In this document: positions 27,370-39,622 of the stretch, piece by piece
Numbering within the stretch: the stretch's first letter is position 1
Layout: each line of letters begins with the position of its first letter
Assembly (NCBI GenBank): GCA_964007475.1
Contig: OZ023273.1
Coordinates: 126,155,812 to 126,219,811, forward strand
Reading direction: 5' to 3'
Length of the DNA: 64,000 nt
Source of the DNA: Hybos culiciformis
Lineage: Eukaryota > Arthropoda > Insecta > Diptera > Hybotidae
Program-made: the position numbers and the translations under genes
The notes under the pieces: generated by a model
Database searches by the model: none
Seen by the model: only the letters and a program-made list of their open reading frames with translations
Told to the model about the DNA's origin: nothing

Positions 27370-27500
27370 TAAAACAACACAACACTTAATTCAAGTGAAC
27401 AAATTGAAAAATTGACACAATTTCCAGTCCGAGATGGGAATCGAACCCACGACCGAACACGCAGTAGGATAAGGCCAATACCACTACACCATGACGGCAG
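27370..27500 (-). mobile_element. tRNA-derived SINE-like sequence or tRNA relic
   Basis: On the minus strand an A-box-like TGGTGTAGTGGT is followed at tRNA-like spacing by a perfect B-box with T-stem (GTGGGTTCGATTCCCAT, about 27431-27447). The acceptor arms do not pair beyond three central positions and no proper anticodon stem forms, so it is not a working tRNA. The sequence continues about 60 nt past the tRNA part (through CACTTGAATTAAGTG) into an A-rich tail, which suggests a short retroelement with a Pol III promoter. Only one copy is visible here; the boundaries are approximate. Confidence 0.55.
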
Positions 27501-30500
27501 ATATTTTCACTAGTTTGCCAGAGAAGCTTTCATTTATTAAATTTAGATTTATACGTAAATTAGCTTAAATAATTTTTAATTAAATAAAAAATCAATAAAT
27601 AAAAAAATGTAGTTAAAATTAAAATCAGATATACGAACAAATATTTTAATAAATTAATTATTAATATAATAGGATCAGCTATATGCAATATAAATATGAT
27701 TATGTTTACTCGTGTTAATGATATTCCGTATTTATCATTCATTGCATGCAAATTTAATTACTTTTCCTGATTTTGAATGTTTAGTTTTAATTGTCATAAA
27801 ATTTCGTTATAATTTTTTTTTTAAGATTTAAAGATTTTCTTCGTCAATTTTTGAAGATTCTCATAATTTAAAATAAATTCTAAATACCTTAACAAAAATA
27901 AATTATATATTTTTTAAGCATAACAATATTTATTTCTGATGAAAAAAATTTTCATTAACTATTCAGTTAATTTCGATATAGTGGCAGTTTCAATTTTTTA
28001 AATGAATAATATTTATCTTCATATGTTATGAAAGGCTAGATTATTAAAAGCCGGAACCGAAAATAATAACAAAGTTAGTATATATATTTGATAGTTAAAA
28101 TTGGGCTTAAGTATTGCATACATTTTATTCCCTTATTTTAGGAAATATTATCTTGGTAACTGGAATCCAAAATAGTAATTAGGAAAGTATATTTTATTGA
28201 TAAGATTGGGCTGTGATATCGTCATTGGATTTATTTTCTTATTTTACGAAATCTTAATCTTGTTTGACTTTTAAGTTTTTCAGAACAGTTTTTTTTCCAA
28301 ATAAAATAAAAACTTTTATCAAATGACAAAAGTCTTTTTAAATTTGAATTTTTGATACTTGCTCGAGAGTTTCCAAAAGTAGGGTTCCTAGAATATTATT
28401 ATTAACTAGCAGGGTTCCGGCGAACGCGAAATGTTGAAGAACTCTGACTTAAAACAAGAAGAATTGACAGTTTAATATAAAAAAATATGTTTTAGTAATT
28501 TATTTCTGAAAAATTTTAAGTTTTAACGTTCTAACAGCTTTCCACGTATTTTAAAGCTGGCTCGAAAAATCCATTAACAACAGCAATTATCACAATCATA
28601 GTTACTACAACAGTGTTTTGCATCGAAATAAATCTAAAAAATTTATCGAATATTTTTCATCAGAAATAAAAATAAATAATTACAATAAGTTAAAATAAAA
28701 AAATTAACCTAAATAAAATGCAATAAAGATTATTTTAAAGGGTTAATTATTTAATTTTTGATATTAGTACCAATATCATGGATTTGGCTACCACAGACAT
28801 CGTTTCTAAATCTTTCGGGATTTGAATTTAATTAGCAACTACTTGGAGCGTTCTAGACTTTTATTTCAGTTAATATTTAGTACACAAAAGCTGATCTAGT
28901 TTATGTAAACACTGTTGGTATTTTACAAACATCATCATAAATAGTACTTTTTTATTTATTTTTATTACCTAAACTTTTTTTTTTTAATTTTCATATATGC
29001 AGCTTATTTTGACATTATAACGACGTTATTTATAATGTCGTTACGTTTGTGTCAAGAACTTAAAATTTTATACCGGTATTTAATAAAACACATTACATAA
29101 AAATGACATTTATGTTTGCCTACAATAAAATTAAATTTTATATACATTTTAATATATTAATTAAAGAAAGGAAATGGCAGATGCACTTAAAGTTTATAAT
29201 CTTATATTGGTGTTAGAAAAACAGCTTATTAAAAATATAGAATATTATAGACAATTTTATACTTTGACACATAAATCAAATTTAGTTAATTCATTATTCC
29301 TTACAATAATTAGTCGAATTAATTGATTGTTAGAGAAGTTGAATCTTCCACGATGTATGATTCTCCTAATATATTATAGGTTTGTAATACATTTCACAAT
29401 TTTTTGTTCTTAATATGTTTTCTTTTGCAAGTTTGATTATTTGAAACTGATGTCTGAAAATTTATTTTAAATCAGCTTTTGCATAAATTTTATTCAAAAA
29501 TAAAAGTTCTAGACTTTGGAGCAGCATACAAGGTATATAATCTTGAATTTAATTTAAAAAAATTGTTTGTTGGCTACTTACAGGGTAGCATCCCTTATAA
29601 TCAGTATAATTTCAGTCGGTACAATTTATTTTTGAAGGAAACGTGTGTTCCGCGTTTCATAAAATAAAAATAAAATAAAATATTTTATGAAATTAAATAA
29701 AATCATTAAAGCATATTAATATATAATTTAATATTAAAAATAAATAAAACTTAACTTAAATTTAAACTTAGAATAATGTTGGTGCATTTAAATTAACATA
29801 AAATTAAATAAAAATAATATTCATTTTTTTTTTCATAATTTTCTTTTGTTTTTTTTTATACACTTAAATATTTCTTATTCTATATAATTTATATTATTTT
29901 AATTTGATTATGTTTAAAAATATAAAACATGCAAGTTTCTACTCTTGATTTAGAAATATTTGTTTTGTTTGCATTATTTTTGCCATAATAATAATTATTA
30001 CGTATTTAATTGCCTTATCATCATTGAAGCCAGAATTAAAAAAAAATTATGGAATTAGTCGACAAAGTTAAAATATTGGCTTCACTTTCAATGTTAGTAT
30101 TCAATTTCCTATAACTAGTTGATCCTGGCGTGAACTTTCTTTAGCTTTAGCCTAGTCTTTAATAATAATCATTAAAAAAAATGTACATACATTTTTTTAT
30201 TTTTACCTATTAATATAAGTTTAAATTAGCTGAAATCATCTGCCGGTACCGGTTTCGTTCAAATCTCGGTTCATTGGTTTAGATTTAGAAGTTTATAAAT
30301 TAAGTTACACATTTAAATATAAAAGGACTTTCATTTTAATATATATAAATTTTGTTTTAAATAGAAATGTAAATGTACATAAAATGTTATATTGTGAAGC
30401 TTGTAAGCCTACCAATAAATATTTGATGGCAAAACTAATGCAATAAATATAACGAAATCAGTCCGGCAATTATCACAACTTAATTTTCTAATTTAAGCCG

Positions 30501-31462
30501 TAAATTAGAAACTAGTTCTAGTTATATTTTTTTTTTATTAACTAGAAATAATATCGTTTTTGATCTTTCGAAATTGTACTTGGATTCAAATAACACCGCA
30601 GTGATCTTTTCATGTTTTACTCTTAACAAAAATAATTTATTTCAATAAAAAATATTATAAATTATTGTATTTTATTTGCCAGTTTGTTACATTTTCTTGT
30701 CTGGTTAAATTTTATTTCTAATCGAACAAAAACAAAACACAAAATGTTCTATCTAACAAAAGAACATTAAAAATTCTTTGTTGTATAAATTTAATCTAAC
30801 GTCAGTTAATGTTTTTTTTTTAACTTGTAAATTGATTTTGATTTTAAAATTAGAAAATTATGTGGTAAAATTTATCAAAGAGATAAAAATCAAAATTAAA
30901 TTTAGAATTTTTTTAAGATAATCATTCAAATATAGATTATTAGAGATATATTTTGATATGGTTTTGTTAACTACATATTTCGAAAAGATCAATAAGATAT
31001 AACTTGCAATGAATTTCGCGTATAAAATAATAAAATTTCTTTAAAATAAAGAACAAAGATATAAAGGTAATCGAACTTAATTAATATTTTATTTATTTCT
31101 GTGTTAAAATTTTTAATTGTTGTATTACTTGTTGTTGCAGAAAAATTACTCTAATTATCAATACGCGTTATTTCATATTTTGAAAAATTATTTCTTCATA
31201 AAAATAATTGTTTGCCAGAGAAAAATACTATTTTTTTTATTTATCTGGCTTAGATGTAAAACTTATTAAGTAGCTCGCTGTGCTGTCCTAAATGAAAAAT
31301 TGTGACTTTTTCACCTTTAAGCATGCGAATTTATAATAATTGTACATTGGGATTGTGGTTTTATAGAATCTTCCGCGACTCATTTTTACTGAAGTTATCT
31401 TCTAAAATAAATTGAGATATTAGAGGAACCTTAAAAAGTATTTCAACCGAAGGAAGCTTTAC

Positions 31463-31508
31463 ATTTCTATTCTTTTCAAATACTTATTTCTATTCTTTTC
31501 AAATACTT
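31463..31508 (+). repeat. Perfect 23-bp tandem duplication
   Basis: A 23-bp unit beginning ATTTCTATTCTTTTCAAATA occurs twice head to tail without mismatch. This suggests a recent duplication in the exon 6 to 7B intron. Confidence 0.9.
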
Positions 31509-34500
31509 ATTATGTTAAAAGTTAAAACATTAATTAACTTAACACTATTTTCAAAAAATGATTAATAAGTGAATAATTAATTAAGTTCGAATATTTGAGA
31601 ATCGAATATTAACTATAAAAAAAAATAAGAATAATCATAACATTAATTTTATTTTATTATGCCAATTAACAAACGTGTTTGGGTTTAAAGGACACAGGAT
31701 GGGGATGGGAAAATGTTTTATTTTTTCTTTGCTTTTTTTATTTTCGTAAAAGTAAAAAAATTTTCTCATTAAAATTAAAAAAAAATATATATATGTATAT
31801 CAATATATTTATATGATTAAAAAAGTAATTGATATAAAAAATCTTTAAATTGAGTTAAAAAAATAAAATAAAAAAAAAAAAAAATTCAAAAAGAAATTTT
31901 CATAAAAAATCGCCATTTTTTCGAAGTTTTTTAATCAAAAAATATTTATTTTCAATTTTCCGAACGATGCTCAAAAAATGTTGATCGTTTTTAAGATTTA
32001 TATATTGCTATTTTTTTTTTTTTTTGTTTCCCAAACACGAAGCGAAAATGTCACTTTATAAAAAAAAAACTATATTCACAAAAAAAAAGTTATTTCTTAG
32101 CAATTATGTATCTTGCTATTTGTGCATACCAAAATTTTTACAGTGAACCTTAAATCTAAATTTCATTAACATTTTAACCAAAAAAAAAAATTATATTTGT
32201 TTTTCATCTTTACCCAAAAACCAAATAAGTAACAATGACAATAATTATTAATGTGTATAGATAGTTTTTTAATTGTTTTTTTGTTTACCATAGTTTTTAG
32301 TTTACAAAATTCAAAAATATTGACGCAATTAGTTAAAAAAAAATTTAAGAAAGATTTCTTGCTTACAAGCTTTTTTTTGTTTATATATTTTAGGAAGCCA
32401 GTATTCATGTGGAAAGGTTTGAAAGATTGACAGATTTATTTAGTGATATCGACTTCTAATAATTTCAATCTAATGTTGTAGTTACTATACTGAATTTAGT
32501 GTGCTAAATTCAAAATTTTGAAGAAAAATATGATATATAAAATATGTTTAATATAAACTTGAGGAAATTGTTTTCTGTGCTCTTTCAAAATTTTGTTCTG
32601 AATTAAAATAAAATTATTTTCATTCCGTATTTGTCTGAAGACAACAGTGTTCAAAATATGTAAAAAAAAAAACTCGTCAATCTGATTAAGATTCCAGCAA
32701 GTAAACAAAAATTCAGTTCTCATAGTTTGAAGATTAATTTTATAAAATATTTTAAAATTATCGGATTTGATTATCACAAAATTAACTTCAATAGAAATAT
32801 TGATGAAATCCAATATTTATAAAATATTAAGAAACTTATCTTCGAAACAATAATTATTTTTACAAATAATTCTGTTTCGTTCAAAAAAAGGTATATAAGT
32901 TTGTTTTATTCATAGGGATAAGTGCTTACTAGTTAATTTGATATTTATATAAGTTTAACCAAAAATATTCTTTTTATTTAAATTTCGGTAATTTTTTTTT
33001 TTTTTCAACAAATATTAGGAAAGTGCACTAATTTTGCATATAATGTTGTCCAATTTTTTTTATTTTTTTTTTTAAATATTACATTATTTTAAAAATAAGA
33101 AATTTATAATTAAAATTAAAAATTTAAGATTTCTTTTCCAAATAATATGAAAATATTTTGTTACTCTCAACTGTCTACAATTGGAAAAATAAAAAGGACT
33201 GATTCAAAGTAATTGAAATTTCATTTAGAGAACTTAATTTCAAATGGTGATTTGAAATTTTGTAACATCAAAATCGATTTGTTGTATGGTCTGAACGTCA
33301 TTAGGAGTTCACAAGAAAATGTGTATGAATTTGTTGAGAAGGTGTTTTTGTGATAATTGGAAATAATTTTTAACGATCAAGCTTCAATCTTTTTGTTCAC
33401 ATATCTTTTACTAAGATTATATGAAATTCAAAATATGGCATGAAGTTCGGATAAATAACACTATCAAATATTTTTTCAATCATATTATTTGGAAATTTCG
33501 TCTATTTTTAAAGAAAATGTAAATAAAAATAAAATTTTTTTTTATAAAAATTTGCTTAAATTATAAAGAAAAAACTAAAAACGATATTGTGCATCTTAAA
33601 TTAAGAATTTTATAAAAAGCAACTTATAAAAATATTTTGAAATTTGATAACCCTAACCTAAAACCAATTTTTATATTTTTTTTTGTATTAAGATTTATGT
33701 TTTTAATTTTTTATTTTTTCAAATGTATAGATAACTTATATCAAATTGTCTTTTTATATAAAAATTTTGCACTTGTTTAGTGCATATTTAATATGTTTTG
33801 TAATATATGTAATTCATTAAGTAATTTCTTGATTATTTAACTGAAAAAATAATTGTGGTTAATTTCTGCGGCAGCCATAATACTTAAAACAGTGACGCAA
33901 CATTTATTTCTTTTGATTTTTTTTTTATTTACTCTCGCAACTCTCACTCAATCATTCCAATTTTCAACCAATTTAGTTGTTAATAAATATTAATAAAAAT
34001 AGAATATTGTTATTTTGATTTTTCCCAAGAAACGTATTTATAATTTATTAATTAATTTAAATTTAGTGAATTAAATAAAAATTGTAGAAAATATTTATAA
34101 GTCTTAGATTAGTTTGATATTTAATTGAAATTTTCAAAAAATGAAATGCTCGCAGGATCTTTAAATGTAAATATTCATAAAGATTGTTCTAAACAAAATT
34201 TGAATGCGGAAATGTTAATATCAATGCATATTCTTTTTTTACAGATTTTTTGTAGGAGTTTTTATCCTGGAAAACTTAAAATAATATTGTTGAAGAAAAT
34301 TTTTAATTATACTATTACGTTTCGTGAGAAAAAAATATTAAAAAGAAAAATTAGTAGAAAATAAAATTTTTTTAAAACAAATTAATTTAAATAAAATTGT
34401 AAAACATAAGTTTTATTAATAACTAAAATAAAATGTAAATATTTTTGGTTAGTTAATTTTTTATATTTTTTTTTTTTCAAGATTAAAGATTTTTATTGAA

Positions 34501-34511
34501 AAAATACTCAC

Positions 34512-34703
34512 GTCAAGAGGTTTTTTAAGTACAATCCAACCAGATTCTGGTTGAATATCAAAATATTCTAAATCTTGATGATTATATGGTGCACTTAAGC
34601 TATAAACTATCGCACCATTATTATCAGCGTCTTCATCTGATGCTGAGACACGTAAAATGTTTGTTCCAATGCTAGCATCTTGTTTTACATTTTCAACATA
34701 TTT
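34512..34703 (-). CDS. CadN: CadN exon 6: constant partner of the alternative exon 7 pair
   Basis: Exactly 64 codons (residues 1102-1165), phase 0 at both ends. The acceptor is AAATTTTAG (AG at 34705-34704) and the donor GTGAGT (34511-34506). It starts KYVENVKQDASIGTNILRVS, continues SASDEDADNNGAIVYSL and ends ESGWIVLKKPLD. The last residues are the first half (L-D) of the LDRE calcium motif; the second half is supplied by whichever exon 7 is used. Only the residue block between GAIVYSL and SGW (SAPYNHQDLEYFDIQPE) differs noticeably from Drosophila as I recall it. An 8.4 kb intron follows. Confidence 0.97.
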
Positions 34704-35012
34704 CTAAAATTTAATAAAATAAATAAATTAAGATTGTTTTACAAATAAGATATTAAACTAATACGTTCAAATTTTTAAATTCTGAGTTTAGGATTCTGAG
34801 CAGGATTCTGCAGATTATATATATGTTTTTTGAATGTTAATTCCGTAATTTGTACAAAAACATATTTTAATTCCGAGGGCTTGGTTAAACTAACATCAAC
34901 AAGACATTTTCGGTTTTTATTTAAAAAAAAAAGTTAAGACGAATCTCATTTACAAAATTTGAACGTCATTATCAGTGTATTATGAAAAAAAAATTATAAT
35001 AGAACAAATTAC

Positions 35013-35246
35013 TTGACGATCGAATAATGGTGGATTGTCATTGACATCTGTGATTTCAACTGTAAATGAACATACACCTTCCAAGCTAGGTTCACCTTGA
35101 TCTGTTGCTTTAACTGTTACCGAAACAAATTTACCATCATCACCTTCACGATCAAAAACTTTGTTTGTTGATACTTCGCCAGTTTCTTCGTCAACCGTGA
35201 ATTTTGTTCCTTTTTGATTCGGCTGTTGAACAATTGAGTATTTAAC
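35013..35246 (-). CDS. CadN: CadN exon 5: cadherin repeat ending in DVNDNPPLF linker
   Basis: Exactly 78 codons (residues 1024-1101), phase 0 at both ends, with acceptor TTATTTTTAG (AG at 35248-35247) and donor GTAATT (35012-35007). The translation reads VKYSIVQQPNQKGTKF, then TVDEETGEVSTNKVFDREG, which contains the FDRE calcium motif, KATDQGEPSLEGVCSF, and the linker ITDVNDNPPLFDRQ. It is essentially one cadherin repeat from mid-strand to the next linker. No methionine lies near its start, so it is easily missed by ORF calling. It continues directly from exon 4 across a 113-nt intron. Confidence 0.97.
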
Positions 35247-35359
35247 CTAAAAATAAAGTTCACAATATTATTTATAAATCACTGTTCAAATTGTATGAAA
35301 TATATTGCAGTTGAAAAAATATTTATTCTTTGTATGGACAACAATATTATTTTATTTAC

Positions 35360-36145
35360 CTGTCCGTTTACACCTTTATCTTCATCAGTAGCTTGTACTT
35401 TAATTACTGGGCTGCCATTGGGTGCACCCTCTTCTACCTTAGGGTAATAAGTACCGCAATCTTTAAAAACTGGTTTATTATCGTTAACATCGGTAATGAA
35501 AACTACAACAACTGCAGTTGAGGTATGAATGGTTTGATCTCCACTGACACAACACGACCCATCGTCCATAGCAGTTACATTTAGTTCGTATTTATCTCTA
35601 TCTAAAGTTATAGCTTTATTATGTAAACGAATAACACCGGTAATGTCCTCTATAACGAATTGTCCTGCATTGGTGCCACCACCAACGAATCCGAACCGAA
35701 CATTATCACCATCTTTGTCAGATGCCACAACTGTTGTTACTAATGTATTAGGGCCTGCATTCTCGTCTACATTTGGAGTGTAAACTTGTTGTGAGAACTT
35801 AGGTTCTTCGTCGTTTTTATTTTTCGTGTATACACGAACTGTAGCTTGTCCGCTTTTCGATGGCTCTCCTTTATCTTTAGCCGTTACAATAAACTCATAG
35901 TAAGCATTATTGTTGTCAGCATCTAATTGTTTATTATTGACAATAATTCCATTAGAGTCAACAGCAAAATGGTCATCTGACACCAAATATTCTATTTCAG
36001 CGTTAGCTCCAGAATCTGAATCCATTGCTTTAACTTTTAAAATACTTGTTCCCAAGGGTATATCTTCGTCTACATTATGAGCTTGATAATCTGGTAATTC
36101 AAATTTAGGTGCATTATCATTCACATCAGTTACACGTATCGTAAG
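35360..36145 (-). CDS. CadN: CadN exon 4: two and a half cadherin repeats
   Basis: Largest internal exon, exactly 262 codons (residues 762-1023), phase 0 at both ends. The acceptor is ATTTATTTTAG (AG at 36147-36146) and the donor GTAAAT at 35359-35354. Three inter-repeat linkers are visible in order: VTDVNDNAPKF, KNKNDEEPKF (degenerate) and ITDVNDNKPVF. Repeat bodies include KAMDSDSGANAEIEYLVSDD, TAKDKGEPSKSG, VVASDKDGDNVRFGFVGGG and VTAMDDGSCCVSGDQ with a Cys-Cys pair. An N-glycosylation sequon is present in YELNVTAM. The exon ends at GVNGQ and continues in frame into exon 5 (VKYSIVQQ). These acidic motifs bind calcium at repeat junctions and rigidify the ectodomain. Close identity to Drosophila CadN makes the call secure. 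Confidence 0.98.
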
Positions 36146-36295
36146 CTAAAATAAATGTATTCAATTTAAAACTTTTCGAAGTAAAATAATATATATTTTT
36201 ATGAATTTAGGAAAAAATCAATCAATATTTCGAAATTAGTTAAAGGTCGGAATTACAGAATACAGTTTTTTGTGAAAATCCTGAAAAACAATTAC

Positions 36296-36512
36296 CTCTA
36301 CTGAAGTTGAAAAACCACCAGAATCTTCTGTTGCCGTCACAATTAATGAGTAAACATGTGGCTGTCTTAGGTCTTCAAAGTCTAATTCTTTTGCTAATTT
36401 TACAATACCAGAAGATGGCCCAATATTAAATGTTCCAGCACCTTGGCCTTGAGCTTTCAAAGTATATCGAATTTCTCTGTCAGCAAATGATTTCGCTTTA
36501 ACCGATATTATG
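36296..36512 (-). CDS. CadN: CadN exon 3: core of a cadherin repeat
   Basis: Encodes the split Asp 689 through residue 761: DIISVKAKSFADREIRYTL, then GQGAGTFNIGP, a strand region LAKELDFEDLRQPHVYSL, and TATEDSGGFSTSVE. The acceptor is TTTTTTTTGTAG (AG at 36514-36513) and the donor GTAAT at 36295 downward, ending in phase 0 after Glu. LDFEDLRQ occupies the place of the LDRE calcium motif in a degenerate form. In the genome the open frame runs past the donor into the intron, so the raw ORF ends with intronic residues that are not protein. Flanking introns are 73 and 150 nt. Assignment is by direct match to CadN. Confidence 0.95.
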
Positions 36513-36585
36513 CTACAAAAAAAATTAAGAATTTACATAATAATGTTTTTTTTATTAAATTCAACTCGATGTTAGAATAACTTAC

Positions 36586-37036
36586 TCGGAATCTTTTTTC
36601 TGATTTTCTGGAATTTCAGCTTCATAACTAGGCATATAAAATTGTGGTGCACGTTTGCCACCAACAATTGATAGTCTCTCTTCTGGTGTGCTTTGGAAAC
36701 GACGGTCATCAACCTTCCCATTTTGATCTTCAGCTTTAACATACAATACATATTCCATGTCAAGTTGAAACAGATCTGTTCCGCGAGTTCGAACAACCCC
36801 AGAGCGTTCATCAACTTCAAAACGACCTCCAGTTCTATCTCGAACAATAAAGTAATGGATGTTATGATCGGTATCCGGATCTCTTGCTTGTAATGTGAAC
36901 ACAGGAGTATTTGGTGGAGCATTTAGTTGTACAACAGCTTGCATTGGCAACGGACGATTAATAAAATAGGGCGGTTCGTCATTTACATCTTTTACATGTA
37001 TAATAACTCGTTGATTGTCAGTGTATTTCAGTCCAG
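36586..37036 (-). CDS. CadN: CadN exon 2: cadherin repeats, first part of the exon 2-6 cluster
   Basis: Encodes residues 539 to 688 plus two bases. The acceptor is TTTTTTTTCAG at 37038-37037 and the donor GTAAGT-like at 36585-36581. It opens with AGLKYTDNQRVIIHVKDV, then the calcium linker DVNDEPPYF, a full extracellular cadherin repeat containing ARDPDTDHNIHYF, and a degenerate linker at GGKRAPQFYMPSYEAEIPEN that starts the next repeat. The sequence is nearly identical to Drosophila CadN, so this is a strongly constrained ectodomain segment. It joins exon 1 through a 14.6 kb intron and exon 3 through a 73-nt intron (36513-36585), the shortest in the window. The overlapping frame 36572-36922 is a shadow. 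The join is confirmed by phase (1 base from exon 1, 2 bases here). Confidence 0.97.
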
Positions 37037-39577
37037 CTGAAAAAAAATAACGTATCGATGAAAATTTTGGGTATTTAAATAAATTTTTATTTGGAAATTA
37101 TAATTATAATAATAATGAACTTGTATCTTATAATACAATTGCCCCTAAATTTGAATTGGATATTTAATCTTTCAAAAATTGTCCGAAAATTAGGAAGAGC
37201 GAACTATGATATCTTTTGTGATATCCTTAATGACTGAATACCTAATTTACCGTCTATATTATCTAAATTATAATCTTTTTAGTATTCTTAATCAATGATA
37301 ATACTTAAATATATTAAAATATTGTAACTTTACTATAAAAATGAATTATAATCAAGATAATATGAAATTATGGAAATTAAAATTATTTTTCAAAATAATA
37401 TGAGTATATGTATATTTGCTTTTGTCGTTAAAAATAAATGATATTATATATATAGGTAAATTTTCGGCAAAACAAAAAATCAACGAAATTATAATTGAGC
37501 TCAAAATTTCTCTGCTATTGAAATATTTGCCTTATAAAATAGGATAAGCGGTGTTTGTTTTGTTTTGTATTATTATAGTACCTAGTATGTTGTACGATAC
37601 CTATTCTGAGAAATATGTCAAATTATGTGCTTATCCCTTTGAATAGAAACAAAAATTGAAAAAAAATAAAATAATATTAGGATTCTATAATACTATATAT
37701 TTTGAGGTTGAATTATTTAAAAGATTTTTTATCAGCATTTTTTAAATAAACGAATCAATTTAAAATTGAAAGGATATGCCTCTTAAAAAAGGATTAAGTT
37801 GTATACTTAAGAGATTTTTTTTAATAAAAATGAATTTCATAAAAAGAAAATAAAATGAAAGAGACATGGTTTTGGCATCCATATATGCACCGGAAAGATT
37901 TAACAAAAAAAAACTACATACAAATAATAAATTGAGCTAAATTTTTTTTTTAATAATATTAGATTGGCCTCGGAAATACATGTACGATTGTATATACAAC
38001 TTCAATTCATTGACTGGTACAAACATTTTATAACAGAATTATATTTTTTTGAATGATATTTTTACTGAATATTGGAAAGTTGAAATTTTCGTATGATTGT
38101 TTATATCTATAAATAAGATATTAAATTTGTATTCAGACTTTCCATGCAAACGTTTATGTTAGTTTTACTGAGGACATTTATCAACCGAAATTTCATAAAT
38201 TTTGTTTTTCACTCCGAACTAAAAATTTGCTGCAAATAGTTTCTTTTTATCACTACACATTAAAAAGTTAAATTTTTAATTCTTTGGTACAGATTTCAAA
38301 TTTCAACTGCGATAATATTGAACAATTTAGAAAGGACCAGATGAATAGCTGTAAAATGATCCTAAATACGACTATACGAAGCATTCAAAAAAATAAAGGT
38401 ATGAATGCTTTGGTATTGAAAGATCTGTCAAAACAGTGCATAACTATATATATATAGTTTTTCTTATTTTTTATTTACAAAATCTAATGAAATCGCAATA
38501 GTCTACTAAAAATTGCAATATTCGCTTCTTGCAAGATTTATTACTCCCTAATATCGCTCTACCACATATAACCAAAAATTTTTATTCTGTTCCGGTTCAA
38601 TATTGTTTCCAATCTCTTAAAAAATTGTTTGTCCATTTCATAAATTACTTTTTATATTTCACCTTTGTTTTTTCCATATATTCTTCATAGCGTCAAGACT
38701 CTTTTCCTTTAACATTTTTCATTTTAAAACAATATTTTTTAAATCCATATTGTTTCTGACTGAAAAGACATATGATCTGTTCATTTCGGAAGTTGGGGTT
38801 TGTTTCAAAATATAAAAACAAAAACACAAAAAAAAAATATATATATTTATGCACATAAAATTTGCACTTTGTATACAATTTTTTTAATGAGAAGAATGGA
38901 AATGTAGTAAAATTTCTATAAAAAATAACATAAATGTAACTGCATATGACATTAATTGTAATGGATAAAAATCATTGAATGAATCGAGGGTGGTGTTAAA
39001 TTACTTTTCTGTCTGTTTTGAATAATATTGGAAAGAACGTTATACCATTAATATATAAATACATATAATAAAAATTATAATGTTAAATTCATTCATAAGC
39101 TCATCTTTATATTCTAAAAAATATAAAAAATATAACTGTGTTGTTAAAAATCTCAGTTACATGAAAACAGGTGCTATCAGAAGCAAGTGCGTTCACGTGC
39201 ATAAAAATTAATAAAATACAAAAGAAAAGTAGATCAGTCAACAAGTTAAAAAATATTGTTCAAAAATTTATATTCGTGAATTTCTACACCACAACTAAGT
39301 ATAATTTCTAGATATAAAAATAGCCTTGTCAATGTAGAAAAGAGTAAATGTAATATTATTAGCTTTGATGAAGGATAGATTTAATAAACGAAACGTTGGT
39401 CCTTTACCCAATTAAATCAATCAATCAAATTAATAATTTAAGAAACCACTCTTTGCCGCTATATTGGACTGTCTGTAAAAAAGGGTAATATTTATGTAGG
39501 TATTTATGATAGATGGATTTCCCGCCTTTTTAATTTCCTTATGTTTTTTTTCAAATTTTGCTAGTCTCAATAAAGGA

Positions 39578-39622
39578 TTTTTTTTTCAGATGACATTATT
39601 TTTTTTTTTCAGATGACATTAT
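39578..39622 (+). repeat. Tandem duplication of a T-run plus CAGATGACATTAT
   Basis: The block of T followed by CAGATGACATTAT is repeated immediately. Each copy resembles a pyrimidine tract plus CAG on the plus strand, but the gene is on the other strand, so no splicing role is implied. Confidence 0.8.

Larger units (their letters stand above)
26153..34511 (-). other. CadN: CadN intron between exon 6 and alternative exon 7B (8.4 kb)
   Basis: AT-rich intronic DNA between the donor GTGAGT of exon 6 and the acceptor of 7B. It contains a tRNA-derived SINE-like unit (27370-27500), two degenerate copies of an ACTAG...GGCGAAC-like motif (28404-28430 and 30114-30140), a weak tRNA-like B-box core GTTCAAATC near 30256, and a perfect 23-bp tandem duplication (31463-31508). 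The longest open frame outside the exons (32496-32813, 105 codons, minus strand) resembles no family and has intron-like composition. No further copy of exon 7 was seen. Confidence 0.8.

Noticed and set aside
27421..27500. Functional tRNA gene
   Set aside because: Good A and B boxes but acceptor arms and anticodon stem do not pair; called SINE-like instead.
30224..30275. Second tRNA-like unit with B-box core GTTCAAATC
   Set aside because: The A box is poor and no stems form; too weak to annotate.
32496..32813. Longest non-cadherin open frame, 105 codons, minus strand
   Set aside because: Intron composition, no recognisable domain, no splice or promoter context; expected by chance in 64 kb.
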